Assembly: GCA_020431135.1 (NCBI GenBank)
Contig: JAGQIT010000064.1
Span: 1 to 12,496, forward strand
Source: Myxococcales bacterium
GTDB lineage: Bacteria > Myxococcota_A > Polyangia > Nannocystales > Nannocystaceae
Length of the DNA: 12,496 bases
Direction of reading: 5' to 3'
Below, one piece after another: positions 6,115 to 12,496 of the stretch. Positions within the stretch are counted from its first letter, which is position 1; each line of letters starts with the position of its first letter. Below the pieces are notes generated by a model. The model was not told the DNA's origin. It saw only the letters and a program-made list of their open reading frames with translations, and ran no database searches. A program made the translations under genes and the position numbers.

Positions 6115-9100
6115 ATGCAGGCGAGCCGCGAATTCATCGACCCCCGCACCGATCCCCCTCGCTTCGTCGCGGTCGAGGTGCCGCGCGGCGCGGGCTTCAC
6201 GATCCAATCCGGGCCGTGGGGCGGCCCGCTGGACGACGAGCGCCGCGCGCTCGAGGATCCGGTCGAGGCGATCAAGGCACACATCGCGGCCGTCGGGGAG
6301 CTGCTCGACGTGGGCTTCGTCGAGCTCGGACCGTGGCTCGTGGTGACGCATGACCCAGAGCGCGTGCGCGTGCGTCCGCCGATGACCCGCTTCTTCGAGA
6401 CGCGCCGAGGCGACGAGGTGCGGCGCGAGGACTGCGGGACCGTCAAGGGCGCGCTCGCGGCCTTCGAGGCCTGGCTCGGGCAGCGGCCGGACGACCGACT
6501 CGAGGCGCCGCCCTGGGGAGAGGTCGACGTCGACACGGGCCTCTACGGCGAGCACGCGGAGCACTTCGAGGACGACCCCGCGGCGGTCCAGCGGCGCTAC
6601 TACCAGCGCAAGGCGGCGCCGCACGACGAGTTCGGCCCCGAGCTGTGGCTCTTCCCGAGCGGCGCGACGCGGCAGGCCGTCACGCAGCTGCTGACCGAGG
6701 CTCAGGGGGTCGTCGCCGAGTGGTACGAATCGGGGCGGCTCAGGGGCCTGCTCAGCCACCACAACGGCGAGCTCCGCGGACCCGCGCTGACCCTACACGA
6801 GGAGGACGGCACGATCGAGGGGCGGCACATCTACGACGCGGACGGGGGGCGGCGAGGCGTCCTCATCTACGAGGGAGGCGAGCTCCTCGTCGAGGCGCCG
6901 GAGGGCTCGACCGCGAGCGACGACCGGCGCGGGCTGTGGACCACCCATCGGGCGAACGGCCGGCACGAGACCCTCTACGATCCGCCAGGCCACGCGCGGT
7001 GGACAAAGGTGTACCGGCCCGACAGCGACAGCCTAGCGAAGCTCGAGGAGCGCCTCGACGACGAGCGCACGCGGACCACCAACTACAGCGAGAGCGGCCT
7101 CGTCTCCCTGGTCTACGAGTCTACCCCGGAGGGCATCGACGTCACGAGCTACCACGACGACGGCGAGACGGTCGCCTCGATCGGGCGCTGCCTCCCCAGC
7201 GGCGAGCGCGAGGGCGAGTGGCGGCTCTTCGACGCGCAGGGCGAGCCGCGCGCGGTCTGCCACTATCGCGCCGACACGAAGTGCGGGGTCTGGACCTCGC
7301 GCAACAAGGACAACCTGATCACCAAGACCTACCGCCCGGACGGCACCCGCGAGTCGATCCTCTGGGAGCGCCACGACGGCACCCGCGAGGTCCGCAAGTC
7401 CTTCGACGAGGACGACGATACGCAGACCATCGAGGCCTACCGCGACGACGGCAGCCTGGGCCGCCGCCTCTATCGCATCGGCTCCAGCAACGACTGGGCC
7501 ATGGCGACCTTCCTCGCCGACGGGACCACCGTCGCGTCGACCGGGCCGATCGACTCCGAGGGTCGCTACCACGGCGTCGTCACCGAGCTCGACCCCGCCG
7601 GCGAGAAGATCGGCGAGTCGCGGTGGGAGCACGGCGAGCTGCTCTCGTCGACGACCGGCGCTACTATCGAGGTCGTGACCCCCCCGACGCGCAAGAAATC
7701 GATGAAGCCGCTCTTCGACTGCCTCGAGCGGGGCGCCTACGCGCCGGCGCCCAAGACCGGCTACGGCGAGTTCAACGCGGCCGCGCCGGACCTCCCCGAG
7801 ACCCTCGAGAGCCACCTGGCGTGGCTCCACTGCGTCGCCTCCGAGGAGCTCGACGCGCTCGCGCCGGCGAACCCGAAGGGCGCCTGGCGTCATCGCAGCG
7901 ACGCCGGCTCGGAGCTGCGGTTGAAGCACGCGCGCAAGCGGCTCAAGCAGGCGATCGTCACCCGCGCAGACGGGACGCGGGCAGCCGAGGCCGACTACGT
8001 CCACCGCCCCCAGGACGCGACCACCCCCGTGCACATCGACGTCCGCATCTACCACCCGGACGGCGCGGCGCTGCGGCGCTGGGGGACGCTGCGCGGGTTC
8101 TTCCCGTGGCACGCGCAGGACCGCCTCCACGTCCGGCGTATGGACTGGTGGTACGAGGCGGCGGCCGACGGCAGGGTGCTCCGCGCCCAGTGCTTTGCGC
8201 CCAACCTCGACGCGGATTATCGCTACGAGGCGCTCTATGATCATTCGAGCGAGCGTTCGAAGCGCGGCTTCGCGGCGATCGAGACGGCCGCGGCGAAGGC
8301 GGCCTCGCGGGCCCCCTCGCGCGCGGCCTTCCTCAAGATCTGCCGCCTCGTCGAGGAGGCCGCGCTCGTCGACGACGCGCAGACCCGCGAGGAGCTCATC
8401 CCGCGCCTGCGCGAGGCGATCGAGGCGTGGCCGCCGCGCCTGCGGATGGCGCCGTGGCTGTGGATCAACCGCCTGGTGCTCGGGGCGCTGCCGGTGGAGG
8501 CGCTCCACCTGGCCAGCGCCCTCTCGCTGACGGCGGCCATGGCCGCGCACTACCTCAACACGCCGAACTACCCGCTCCTGCTCCGCTGGCTCGCCGACTA
8601 CCCTACGGACGGCCCGACCGTCGAGGGGATCTCGATGAGCTTCTCCGACGACGTCGCGGAGGCGCTCCGCAACGCGACGGAGGCCGAGCCGCAGGCGCGC
8701 TACCACCCGACGCCGGGGCACGAGGGCAGCCTCGACCTCGACGAGATCTTCCACTACGACGACGATCACCTCCCCGTGCTCCTCGGGTCGCCGCTGCTGC
8801 GCGACGTGAGGGTGCTCGACGTCTCGTGGCAGCCGACGAGCCGCGACTTCGACTGGGACTACCAGGGGATCCTCGACGGCCGCGGACTGACCCTCGGCGA
8901 CGTCGCCCAGCACCTGTCGTCGGATCGCCTGGAGGTGCTCGATCTCCGCGGCCAGTGCAGATCGCCGCGCTCGCAGCTCTCGCGGAGATCGCTGGCGAAG
9001 GCCCACAAGCAGCGCCTTCACGGGCTCAAGGTCCTAAACCACGGCGGCGGTCACCCGCTCGGCGACGCGACCCTCAAGAAGCTCGCCGCCCTCGCGCCGG

Positions 9101-9432
9101 CCCTCGAGGAGCTGGCGATTCGACCAGGTGAAGCGGGGCAGGTGCTCTCCGGCTACGACTTCGACGAGTGGGAGCCGAGCGAGGGGCGCGACTCCGTGTA
9201 CGGGCGGCTCCACGAGCACTGGGGGATCTACGGCAACGACGACATCGCCACCATGCGCACGACCGACGCCGCCTGGAAGGCGCTCGCCAAGCTCCCGCTC
9301 CGCCGCGTGACCCTCGGCACAACGCACGAGGACCACCGCTTCGCGGACGACGTCGACGTCGCGGTTCTCAAGTGCTACGAGGTCCAGCTGCGGCCGCTGA
9401 TCGCGGCGTGGGAGGCGTACTTCGACGCCTAG
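6115..9432 (+). CDS. Large MORN-like repeat protein with LRR-like C-terminus
   Basis: 1105 residues, no signal peptide and no clear membrane helix, so probably cytoplasmic. Residues 1-170 form an unrecognised N-terminal domain. About 195-510 is a run of degenerate 22-26-residue units of the MORN_2 (YwqK-like) type, seen as repeated G-x-W/Y...DG/ESG...Y patterns (AEWYESGRLRG, GEREGEWRLFDAQGEP, KTYRPDGTRES, EAYRDDGSLGRR). A few more occur near 660-720 (VRIYHPDGAALRRWG). A helical stretch of about 730-870 follows. From about 886 the sequence turns LRR-like, with spaced leucines (VRVLDVSW, LEVLDLRGQC, LHGLKVLN, LEELAIRPGE, LRRVTLGT). Both repeat types usually bind partners rather than catalyse; no enzymatic motif was seen. 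AGGA at 6109-6112 is only two bases from the ATG, too close for a normal ribosome site, so the start is reasonable but not certain. Myxobacteria carry many such repeat proteins of unknown role. Confidence 0.85.
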   Translation: MQASREFIDPRTDPPRFVAVEVPRGAGFTIQSGPWGGPLDDERRALEDPVEAIKAHIAAVGELLDVGFVELGPWLVVTHDPERVRVRPPMTRFFETRRGDEVRREDCGTVKGALAAFEAWLGQRPDDRLEAPPWGEVDVDTGLYGEHAEHFEDDPAAVQRRYYQRKAAPHDEFGPELWLFPSGATRQAVTQLLTEAQGVVAEWYESGRLRGLLSHHNGELRGPALTLHEEDGTIEGRHIYDADGGRRGVLIYEGGELLVEAPEGSTASDDRRGLWTTHRANGRHETLYDPPGHARWTKVYRPDSDSLAKLEERLDDERTRTTNYSESGLVSLVYESTPEGIDVTSYHDDGETVASIGRCLPSGEREGEWRLFDAQGEPRAVCHYRADTKCGVWTSRNKDNLITKTYRPDGTRESILWERHDGTREVRKSFDEDDDTQTIEAYRDDGSLGRRLYRIGSSNDWAMATFLADGTTVASTGPIDSEGRYHGVVTELDPAGEKIGESRWEHGELLSSTTGATIEVVTPPTRKKSMKPLFDCLERGAYAPAPKTGYGEFNAAAPDLPETLESHLAWLHCVASEELDALAPANPKGAWRHRSDAGSELRLKHARKRLKQAIVTRADGTRAAEADYVHRPQDATTPVHIDVRIYHPDGAALRRWGTLRGFFPWHAQDRLHVRRMDWWYEAAADGRVLRAQCFAPNLDADYRYEALYDHSSERSKRGFAAIETAAAKAASRAPSRAAFLKICRLVEEAALVDDAQTREELIPRLREAIEAWPPRLRMAPWLWINRLVLGALPVEALHLASALSLTAAMAAHYLNTPNYPLLLRWLADYPTDGPTVEGISMSFSDDVAEALRNATEAEPQARYHPTPGHEGSLDLDEIFHYDDDHLPVLLGSPLLRDVRVLDVSWQPTSRDFDWDYQGILDGRGLTLGDVAQHLSSDRLEVLDLRGQCRSPRSQLSRRSLAKAHKQRLHGLKVLNHGGGHPLGDATLKKLAALAPALEELAIRPGEAGQVLSGYDFDEWEPSEGRDSVYGRLHEHWGIYGNDDIATMRTTDAAWKALAKLPLRRVTLGTTHEDHRFADDVDVAVLKCYEVQLRPLIAAWEAYFDA

Positions 9433-9482
9433 GAGGCTCTCGCGAATCGGCGCGCGGTCGTCTCACGCCGCGATCGTCGGCC

Positions 9483-9534
9483 CTCTCGGCTTTGCAGGCT
9501 CTGGCGGAGACGAGAGGCTCGGACAGCCCGAGAG
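9483..9534 (+). repeat. Alternative inverted repeats after the MORN gene
   Basis: CTCTCGG at 9483-9489 can pair with CGAGAG at 9511-9516 or with CCGAGAG at 9528-9534. The second partner can also pair with CTCGG at 9518-9522. The folds exclude each other, as in attenuators, but there is no T-run. It lies 50 to 100 bases past the MORN-gene stop, so a transcript-end structure is the simplest reading. The rest of the 246-base gap before the lipoprotein shows no gene. Confidence 0.3.
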
Positions 9535-9666
9535 ACCAGCGTCCGCGAGCCGCCAGGCCCCTCTGTCACAGGCTCGCCGCGCCGCGCCGCACGAGCGCTT
9601 CTTGGCGGTCGCAGACGGGCGCGCGGGCGGTGCCTCGCTGCCGTCGCAACGGGCCGCGAGGGCTGG

Positions 9667-9672
9667 TAGGCT
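9667..9672 (+). promoter_or_regulatory. -10-like TAGGCT of the Cys-rich lipoprotein gene
   Basis: TAGGCT ends six bases before the ATG at 9679. It keeps the most conserved -10 bases (T1, A2, T6). TCGCAA at 9644-9649, 17 bases upstream, is a poor -35. No Shine-Dalgarno sequence precedes the ATG. It is the weakest member of the group of -10-like elements close to starts in this window. Confidence 0.35.
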
Positions 9673-9678
9673 CCGCCC

Positions 9679-10476
9679 ATGCCTAACCTATCCCTCCCGC
9701 TCTTCCTCGGCCTCGCGGCCTGCCTCCTCCTCCCCGCGTGCAGCGGCGACGACGGCAAGGCGAGCGCCACCGACCCCACCGGCGACGCGACGTCGACCAG
9801 CGGCACCTCCTCCGGGACCACGACCGCCTCGTCGTCGGCCAGCGCGTCGACGAGCGCCACCGACTCCGACACCGGCACCGCGACCGGCACGACGACCGGC
9901 GATCCCGTCGCCTGCACCGACACGCTGCCGCCCGCCGGCAGCCCCTGCGCCACCGAGAACGAGACCTGCGCCCCGGACGCGGATCCCTGCGACCCCTACA
10001 CCGAGGCCGTGTGCACCGGCGGCGTCTGGACCCACAACGACATCGGCCCCGGCGACCCCAACGAGTGCAGCGTCGTCCCCTGCGACCCCGACAACCTCCC
10101 CGCGGAGGGCGATCCGTGCGCGGACGACGGCGAGTTCTGCTCCCCCGGCTGCGAGGATCCCTGCGAGTTCTGCAACGTCATGGAGTGCAGCGGCGGCGAG
10201 TGGTCGCCGCTCGAGGTCTTCCCCGCCGAGTGCCTGAGCTGTGAGGAGATCTGTCCCTTCGTTCTCAAGGGCGACTGCGAGGGCGGGCCGCCCGACATGG
10301 AGGCCTGCGTCACCGGCTGCATGGAGTACCAGGGCAACGAGTGCAAGATCGCCTTCAACACGATGCTCGCCTGCGTCGGCCCCGAGCCGACGTACACCTG
10401 CGACGACGACCTGCGGCCGACGGTCGAGGGCTGCGAGTCGCAGTACGCCGAGCTCTACGCCTGCATCTTCCCGTAG
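9679..10476 (+). CDS. Cys-rich lipoprotein with Ser/Thr linker
   Basis: 265 residues, function unknown. Residues 1-20 are a lipoprotein signal peptide with lipobox LPAC, so C21 is the acylated cysteine. S22-D23 to about residue 76 is a Ser/Thr/Ala/Gly/Asp low-complexity spacer, typical of exported Nannocystaceae lipoproteins. The mature domain from C79 on holds 24 cysteines in under 190 residues, many as paired motifs (CDPYTEAVC, CEDPCEFC, CLSCEEIC, CVTGC), pointing to a disulfide-stabilised extracellular fold. The two GGxW-like segments (CTGGVWTHND and CSGGEWSPLE) suggest an internal duplication of a small Cys module. The TAG stop at 10474-10476 directly follows a CCC run; one extra C would carry the frame on into the fibrinogen-like region (see findings). 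So this may be the N-terminal half of a longer protein rather than a complete one. Start choice is supported by the signal peptide and the -10-like element. Confidence 0.85.
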   Translation: MPNLSLPLFLGLAACLLLPACSGDDGKASATDPTGDATSTSGTSSGTTTASSSASASTSATDSDTGTATGTTTGDPVACTDTLPPAGSPCATENETCAPDADPCDPYTEAVCTGGVWTHNDIGPGDPNECSVVPCDPDNLPAEGDPCADDGEFCSPGCEDPCEFCNVMECSGGEWSPLEVFPAECLSCEEICPFVLKGDCEGGPPDMEACVTGCMEYQGNECKIAFNTMLACVGPEPTYTCDDDLRPTVEGCESQYAELYACIFP

Positions 10477-11285
10477 CGCCGGGCCGCGCCGCCCCGGCCT
10501 GCAACGACGCCCTCCTCAGCGGCGACGAGAGCGACGTCGACTGCGGGCGGGAGCCGCGACCCGTGCGACCTCGGCGGCGCCTGCAACAGCTCCGCCGACT
10601 GCGGCGCGGGCGTGTGCGGCGACGAGAGCGCCTGCTCGATCGTCGCCAGCTCCAAGGCGATCCTCGAGGCCGACCCGGGGTCCCGGTTCGGCATGTACAC
10701 GATCGACGGCGATGGCGACGGCGACATCGAGCCCTTTGAGGTCTTCTGCGACATGGAGACCGACGGCGGCGGCTGGACTGAGCTGACGCCGATGATCGCC
10801 TGCACGAGCCTCTCGGCGGTCATGGACTACGACGTCCAGGCGCCGACCGAGGGGATCGACGCCGAGTGCCGCCCCTATACGCGCGACGCCGCGGGCGCCC
10901 ACTCCTATCACTATACGATCCCCTCCCCGGCCGGCTTCTCGGGGTTCTACCTCAACGAATACGTCATGAAGGCGAACGCCTCCGGCGGCGTCAACACCTC
11001 GGATATCTACGCGAGCTGGAGTCAGACAGTGTGGACCAGCGCCTATCAGGGCTCGACGGGCGACATATCATTCGGCTCGGCGGCGGAGGCGGGGCCGTGA
11101 CCTCGTATGGCGCGACCCTGAACATGAACATCGACTGCACGATCTGCGAGGTCGCCTGGCCCGAGGGGATGGCGATCTACCAGACCGGCATGGCGTCGAC
11201 GGAATTGCGCATCGGCTGGGGTGAGGCCGGGAGCCAGGCGGAGGGCTGGTTCCCGTGGTGGTCGGGGACGATCCGCGTCCGCTAG
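10477..11285 (+). pseudogene. Fibrinogen-like domain, no start codon, two frame breaks
   Basis: The translation is recognisable only by changing frame. One frame gives CNDALLSGDESDVDCG to about 10545. The next runs from about 10548 to 11090 with GGACNSSADCGAGVCGD, the fibrinogen-C-type entry FGMYTIDGDGDGD and IEPFEVFCDMETDGGGWTEL, and FSGFYLNEYVMKANASGG. The first frame resumes to 11285 with VTSYGATLNMNIDCTICEVAW and the end FPWWSGTIRVR. Removing one G from the run 10545-10547 and adding one G to the run 11091-11094 restores one continuous frame. No ATG, GTG or TTG start, signal peptide or lipobox lies in frame before it. The position usually held by cysteine before KAIL reads SSKAIL. Family members are secreted or surface proteins that may bind carbohydrate or protein. 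It is either a decayed gene, or the C-terminal half of the lipoprotein upstream broken by sequence errors. Confidence 0.75.
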
Positions 11286-11297
11286 GAGGAGCGCCGA

Positions 11298-11313
11298 GCC
11301 GCGCGCTCGCGGC
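11298..11313 (+). terminator. Short GC hairpin after the fibrinogen-like frame
   Basis: GCCGCG (11298-11303) and CGCGGC (11308-11313) form a perfect six-base stem with a four-base loop, 12 bases after the stop at 11285. There is no T-run. It may mark the transcript end. Chance is possible at this GC content. Confidence 0.3.
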
Positions 11314-11426
11314 CTAGCATAGCTGCGGCGCGCGGACCTGCGCGGCGCGGGGCGAACCTGCGATCGACGCGCGCTCTGTCGCCGCGTCCGCCCGTCGTAG
11401 GAGCCTTCGACGCGGCGACACGGCGC

Positions 11427-11432
11427 TATCAT
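11427..11432 (+). promoter_or_regulatory. -10-like TATCAT of the PARG gene
   Basis: TATCAT ends six bases before the GTG start at 11439, with no Shine-Dalgarno sequence between. TTCGAC at 11406-11411 is at best a poor -35 with 15-base spacing. The layout repeats that of 2431 and 3351 and supports the GTG as the true start of a leaderless transcript. Confidence 0.45.
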
Positions 11433-11438
11433 CCGCCG

Positions 11439-12266
11439 GTGTCTCTCAAGGGCGTAGCCAAGGCCACCCTCGCGATCCTCGAGGCCGGCGAGTACGTCGC
11501 GCCGTCCGGCGCCCGCGTCGACATCGGCGCGGCCCAGGCCGCCGCCGTCGCGGGCTCGCGCCTCTACACCCCCGACGAGGTCGCGGCCCTCGTCGCCAGG
11601 CGGGCGCCCGGCGGCCCGGCGCCGGCGCTCGAGATCACCGCCGAGACCACCCAGGAGGCGACACGCCGCCTCTGCGTCGCCGGACATACGGACGTCGTCG
11701 CCCTCAACTTCGCGTCGGCGCGCAACCCCGGCGGCGGCTTCCTCGGCGGCGCGCGGGCGCAGGAGGAGGAGCTGTGCCGCTGCTCCGGGCTCTACCCGAC
11801 GCTCCTCGGCCACCGCGCCTACTACGAGGTCAACCGCCAGCAGCGCTCGCTGATCTACACCGACCACATGATCTTCTCGCCGCGCGTCCCCTTCTTCCGC
11901 GTGCACGGGCGCGACGAGCCGCTCGAGGAGCCCTTCTTCGCCGGCGTGATCACGGCGCCGGCGCCCAACGCCGGGCCGCTCCTGCGCCGCGATCCGAGCG
12001 CCAAGCCGGCGATCCGCGAGGCCTTCGCCCGCCGCTGGCGCAACGTCCTCGCGGTCGCCGAGGACAACGACAGCCGCCACCTCGTCCTCGGCGCGTGGGG
12101 CTGCGGGGCCTTCCACAACGACCCGCGGGTCGCCGCCGACACCCTCGCCGACGCGCTCGACTCCGGGCGTTTTGCGGGGTCGTTCGCGCAGATCACGATC
12201 GCGATCCCCGACAGCGGCAAGAGCAGCGACAACCTCCGGGCCTTCCGCGCGCGCCTGGGCGGCTAG
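11439..12266 (+). CDS. Bacterial-type poly(ADP-ribose) glycohydrolase (DUF2263/TIGR02452)
   Basis: 275 residues. A macrodomain-fold enzyme expected to hydrolyse ribose-ribose bonds of poly(ADP-ribose), or related ADP-ribose conjugates, in the cytoplasm. The PARG signature GGG-x(n)-QEE is intact: N96-P97-GGG (98-100)-FLGGARA-Q108-E109-E110-E111, with the catalytic glutamates in QEE. Other family blocks are the N-terminal KATLAILEAGEY, VVALNFASARNPGGG, the YTDHMIFSPRVPFFR segment, a helix with FARRWRNVLAVAE, and GAWGCGAFHNDP near residues 223-234. Length and domain limits match stand-alone bacterial PARGs. The GTG start is supported by the family N-terminus and the -10-like TATCAT. No ADP-ribosyltransferase, DarT or NADAR gene lies beside it here, so the source of its substrate is unknown. 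It may act on the cell's own or incoming ADP-ribosylation (inference). Family call strong, exact substrate open. Confidence 0.93.
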   Translation: MSLKGVAKATLAILEAGEYVAPSGARVDIGAAQAAAVAGSRLYTPDEVAALVARRAPGGPAPALEITAETTQEATRRLCVAGHTDVVALNFASARNPGGGFLGGARAQEEELCRCSGLYPTLLGHRAYYEVNRQQRSLIYTDHMIFSPRVPFFRVHGRDEPLEEPFFAGVITAPAPNAGPLLRRDPSAKPAIREAFARRWRNVLAVAEDNDSRHLVLGAWGCGAFHNDPRVAADTLADALDSGRFAGSFAQITIAIPDSGKSSDNLRAFRARLGG

Positions 12267-12496
12267 GCCAGAGGGTCGCCGCCCGCACCACCTCGCCGGC
12301 GACAACGGTCGCTGGCCCGGACGCGTCGCTCCACTCGCCTCCGCCAAAGGCCGGACCGACAACCCCACGCGACGGCGTCCGGCGTCGCTGTTCGCGGCAC
12401 GAGATCATACGCAGCGCTCGCCGCCGATCAGGGCCGCGAGAGCCCCGCACGAGCGCTGCGCGAGGCCACGCGCCGAATGCTCGGACAGCCTCCTAG
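12267..12496. other. Terminal non-coding stretch
   Basis: I see no supportable gene in these 230 bases. There is an imperfect dyad at 12369-12388 (GCGACG...CGTCGC arms) that might end the PARG transcript, and a TATGAT on the minus strand (complement of 12404-12409) that would point back into PARG but has no -35 and no credible reading frame after it. Confidence 0.4.

Noticed and set aside
7033..9021. 662-codon open frame on the minus strand
   Set aside because: Antisense shadow of the MORN-LRR gene, Arg/Val/Ala-rich, no signal or domain.
11046..12368. 440-codon open frame on the minus strand
   Set aside because: Antisense shadow of the PARG gene, whose GGG...QEE signature is on the + strand.
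12404..12409. TATGAT on the minus strand as a promoter
   Set aside because: Good -10 match, but no -35, and the only frame after it gives an Arg/Gly-rich peptide antisense to PARG.
1..12496. Search for tRNA, rRNA, CRISPR arrays, insertion sequences, integrases and attachment sites
   Set aside because: None seen by eye; no regular repeat-spacer pattern, no transposase or integrase motifs, and no long terminal inverted repeats.

Overview
The window looks like chromosomal DNA of a high-GC predatory myxobacterium, most likely family Nannocystaceae or a relative (inference). The signs are strong third-position GC with CTC, GTC and GAG as the preferred codons, two lipoproteins whose lipobox cysteine is followed by a long Ser/Thr/Ala/Asp-rich linker, a Cys-rich secreted domain, a fibrinogen-like domain with the DVDCGG type of lead-in, and long signal-less multidomain proteins. 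The exception is roughly the first 490 bases, which have clearly lower GC and a CTG/GTG/GAA codon style, as in many gammaproteobacteria.

Layout. A 5'-truncated cytochrome P450 (1-1062, +) changes codon style inside its I-helix motif. It converges on trmA (1146-2258, -), with a strong hairpin between the two stops. A divergent gap then leads into a co-directional series on the + strand: a three-helix membrane protein of unknown function (2446-3294), a GH92 alpha-mannosidase-like surface lipoprotein (3365-5821), a 1105-residue protein with MORN-like repeats and an LRR-like end (6115-9432), a Cys-rich lipoprotein (9679-10476), a start-less and frame-broken fibrinogen-like reading frame (10477-11285), and a bacterial-type poly(ADP-ribose) glycohydrolase of the DUF2263/TIGR02452 family (11439-12266). 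The last 230 bases hold no gene I can support.

How the genes relate. They do not form an obvious pathway. Most + strand genes are separated by gaps and seem to have their own start signals, so this is a string of single-gene units rather than an operon. Five genes share one start architecture: a -10-like hexamer 6 to 10 bases before the start codon and no Shine-Dalgarno sequence, which suggests leaderless transcripts. The shared theme is the cell surface and exported proteins (GH92 lipoprotein, Cys-rich lipoprotein, fibrinogen-like domain), alongside housekeeping tRNA modification (TrmA) and ADP-ribose metabolism (PARG).

The points most worth following up are the P450 composition break (natural recombination or assembly chimera), the repeated leaderless-type promoters, the possibility that the Cys-rich lipoprotein and the fibrinogen-like frame are one gene broken by single-base homopolymer changes, and the uncharacterised MORN-LRR protein. 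I saw no CRISPR array, tRNA, rRNA, transposase or integrase.
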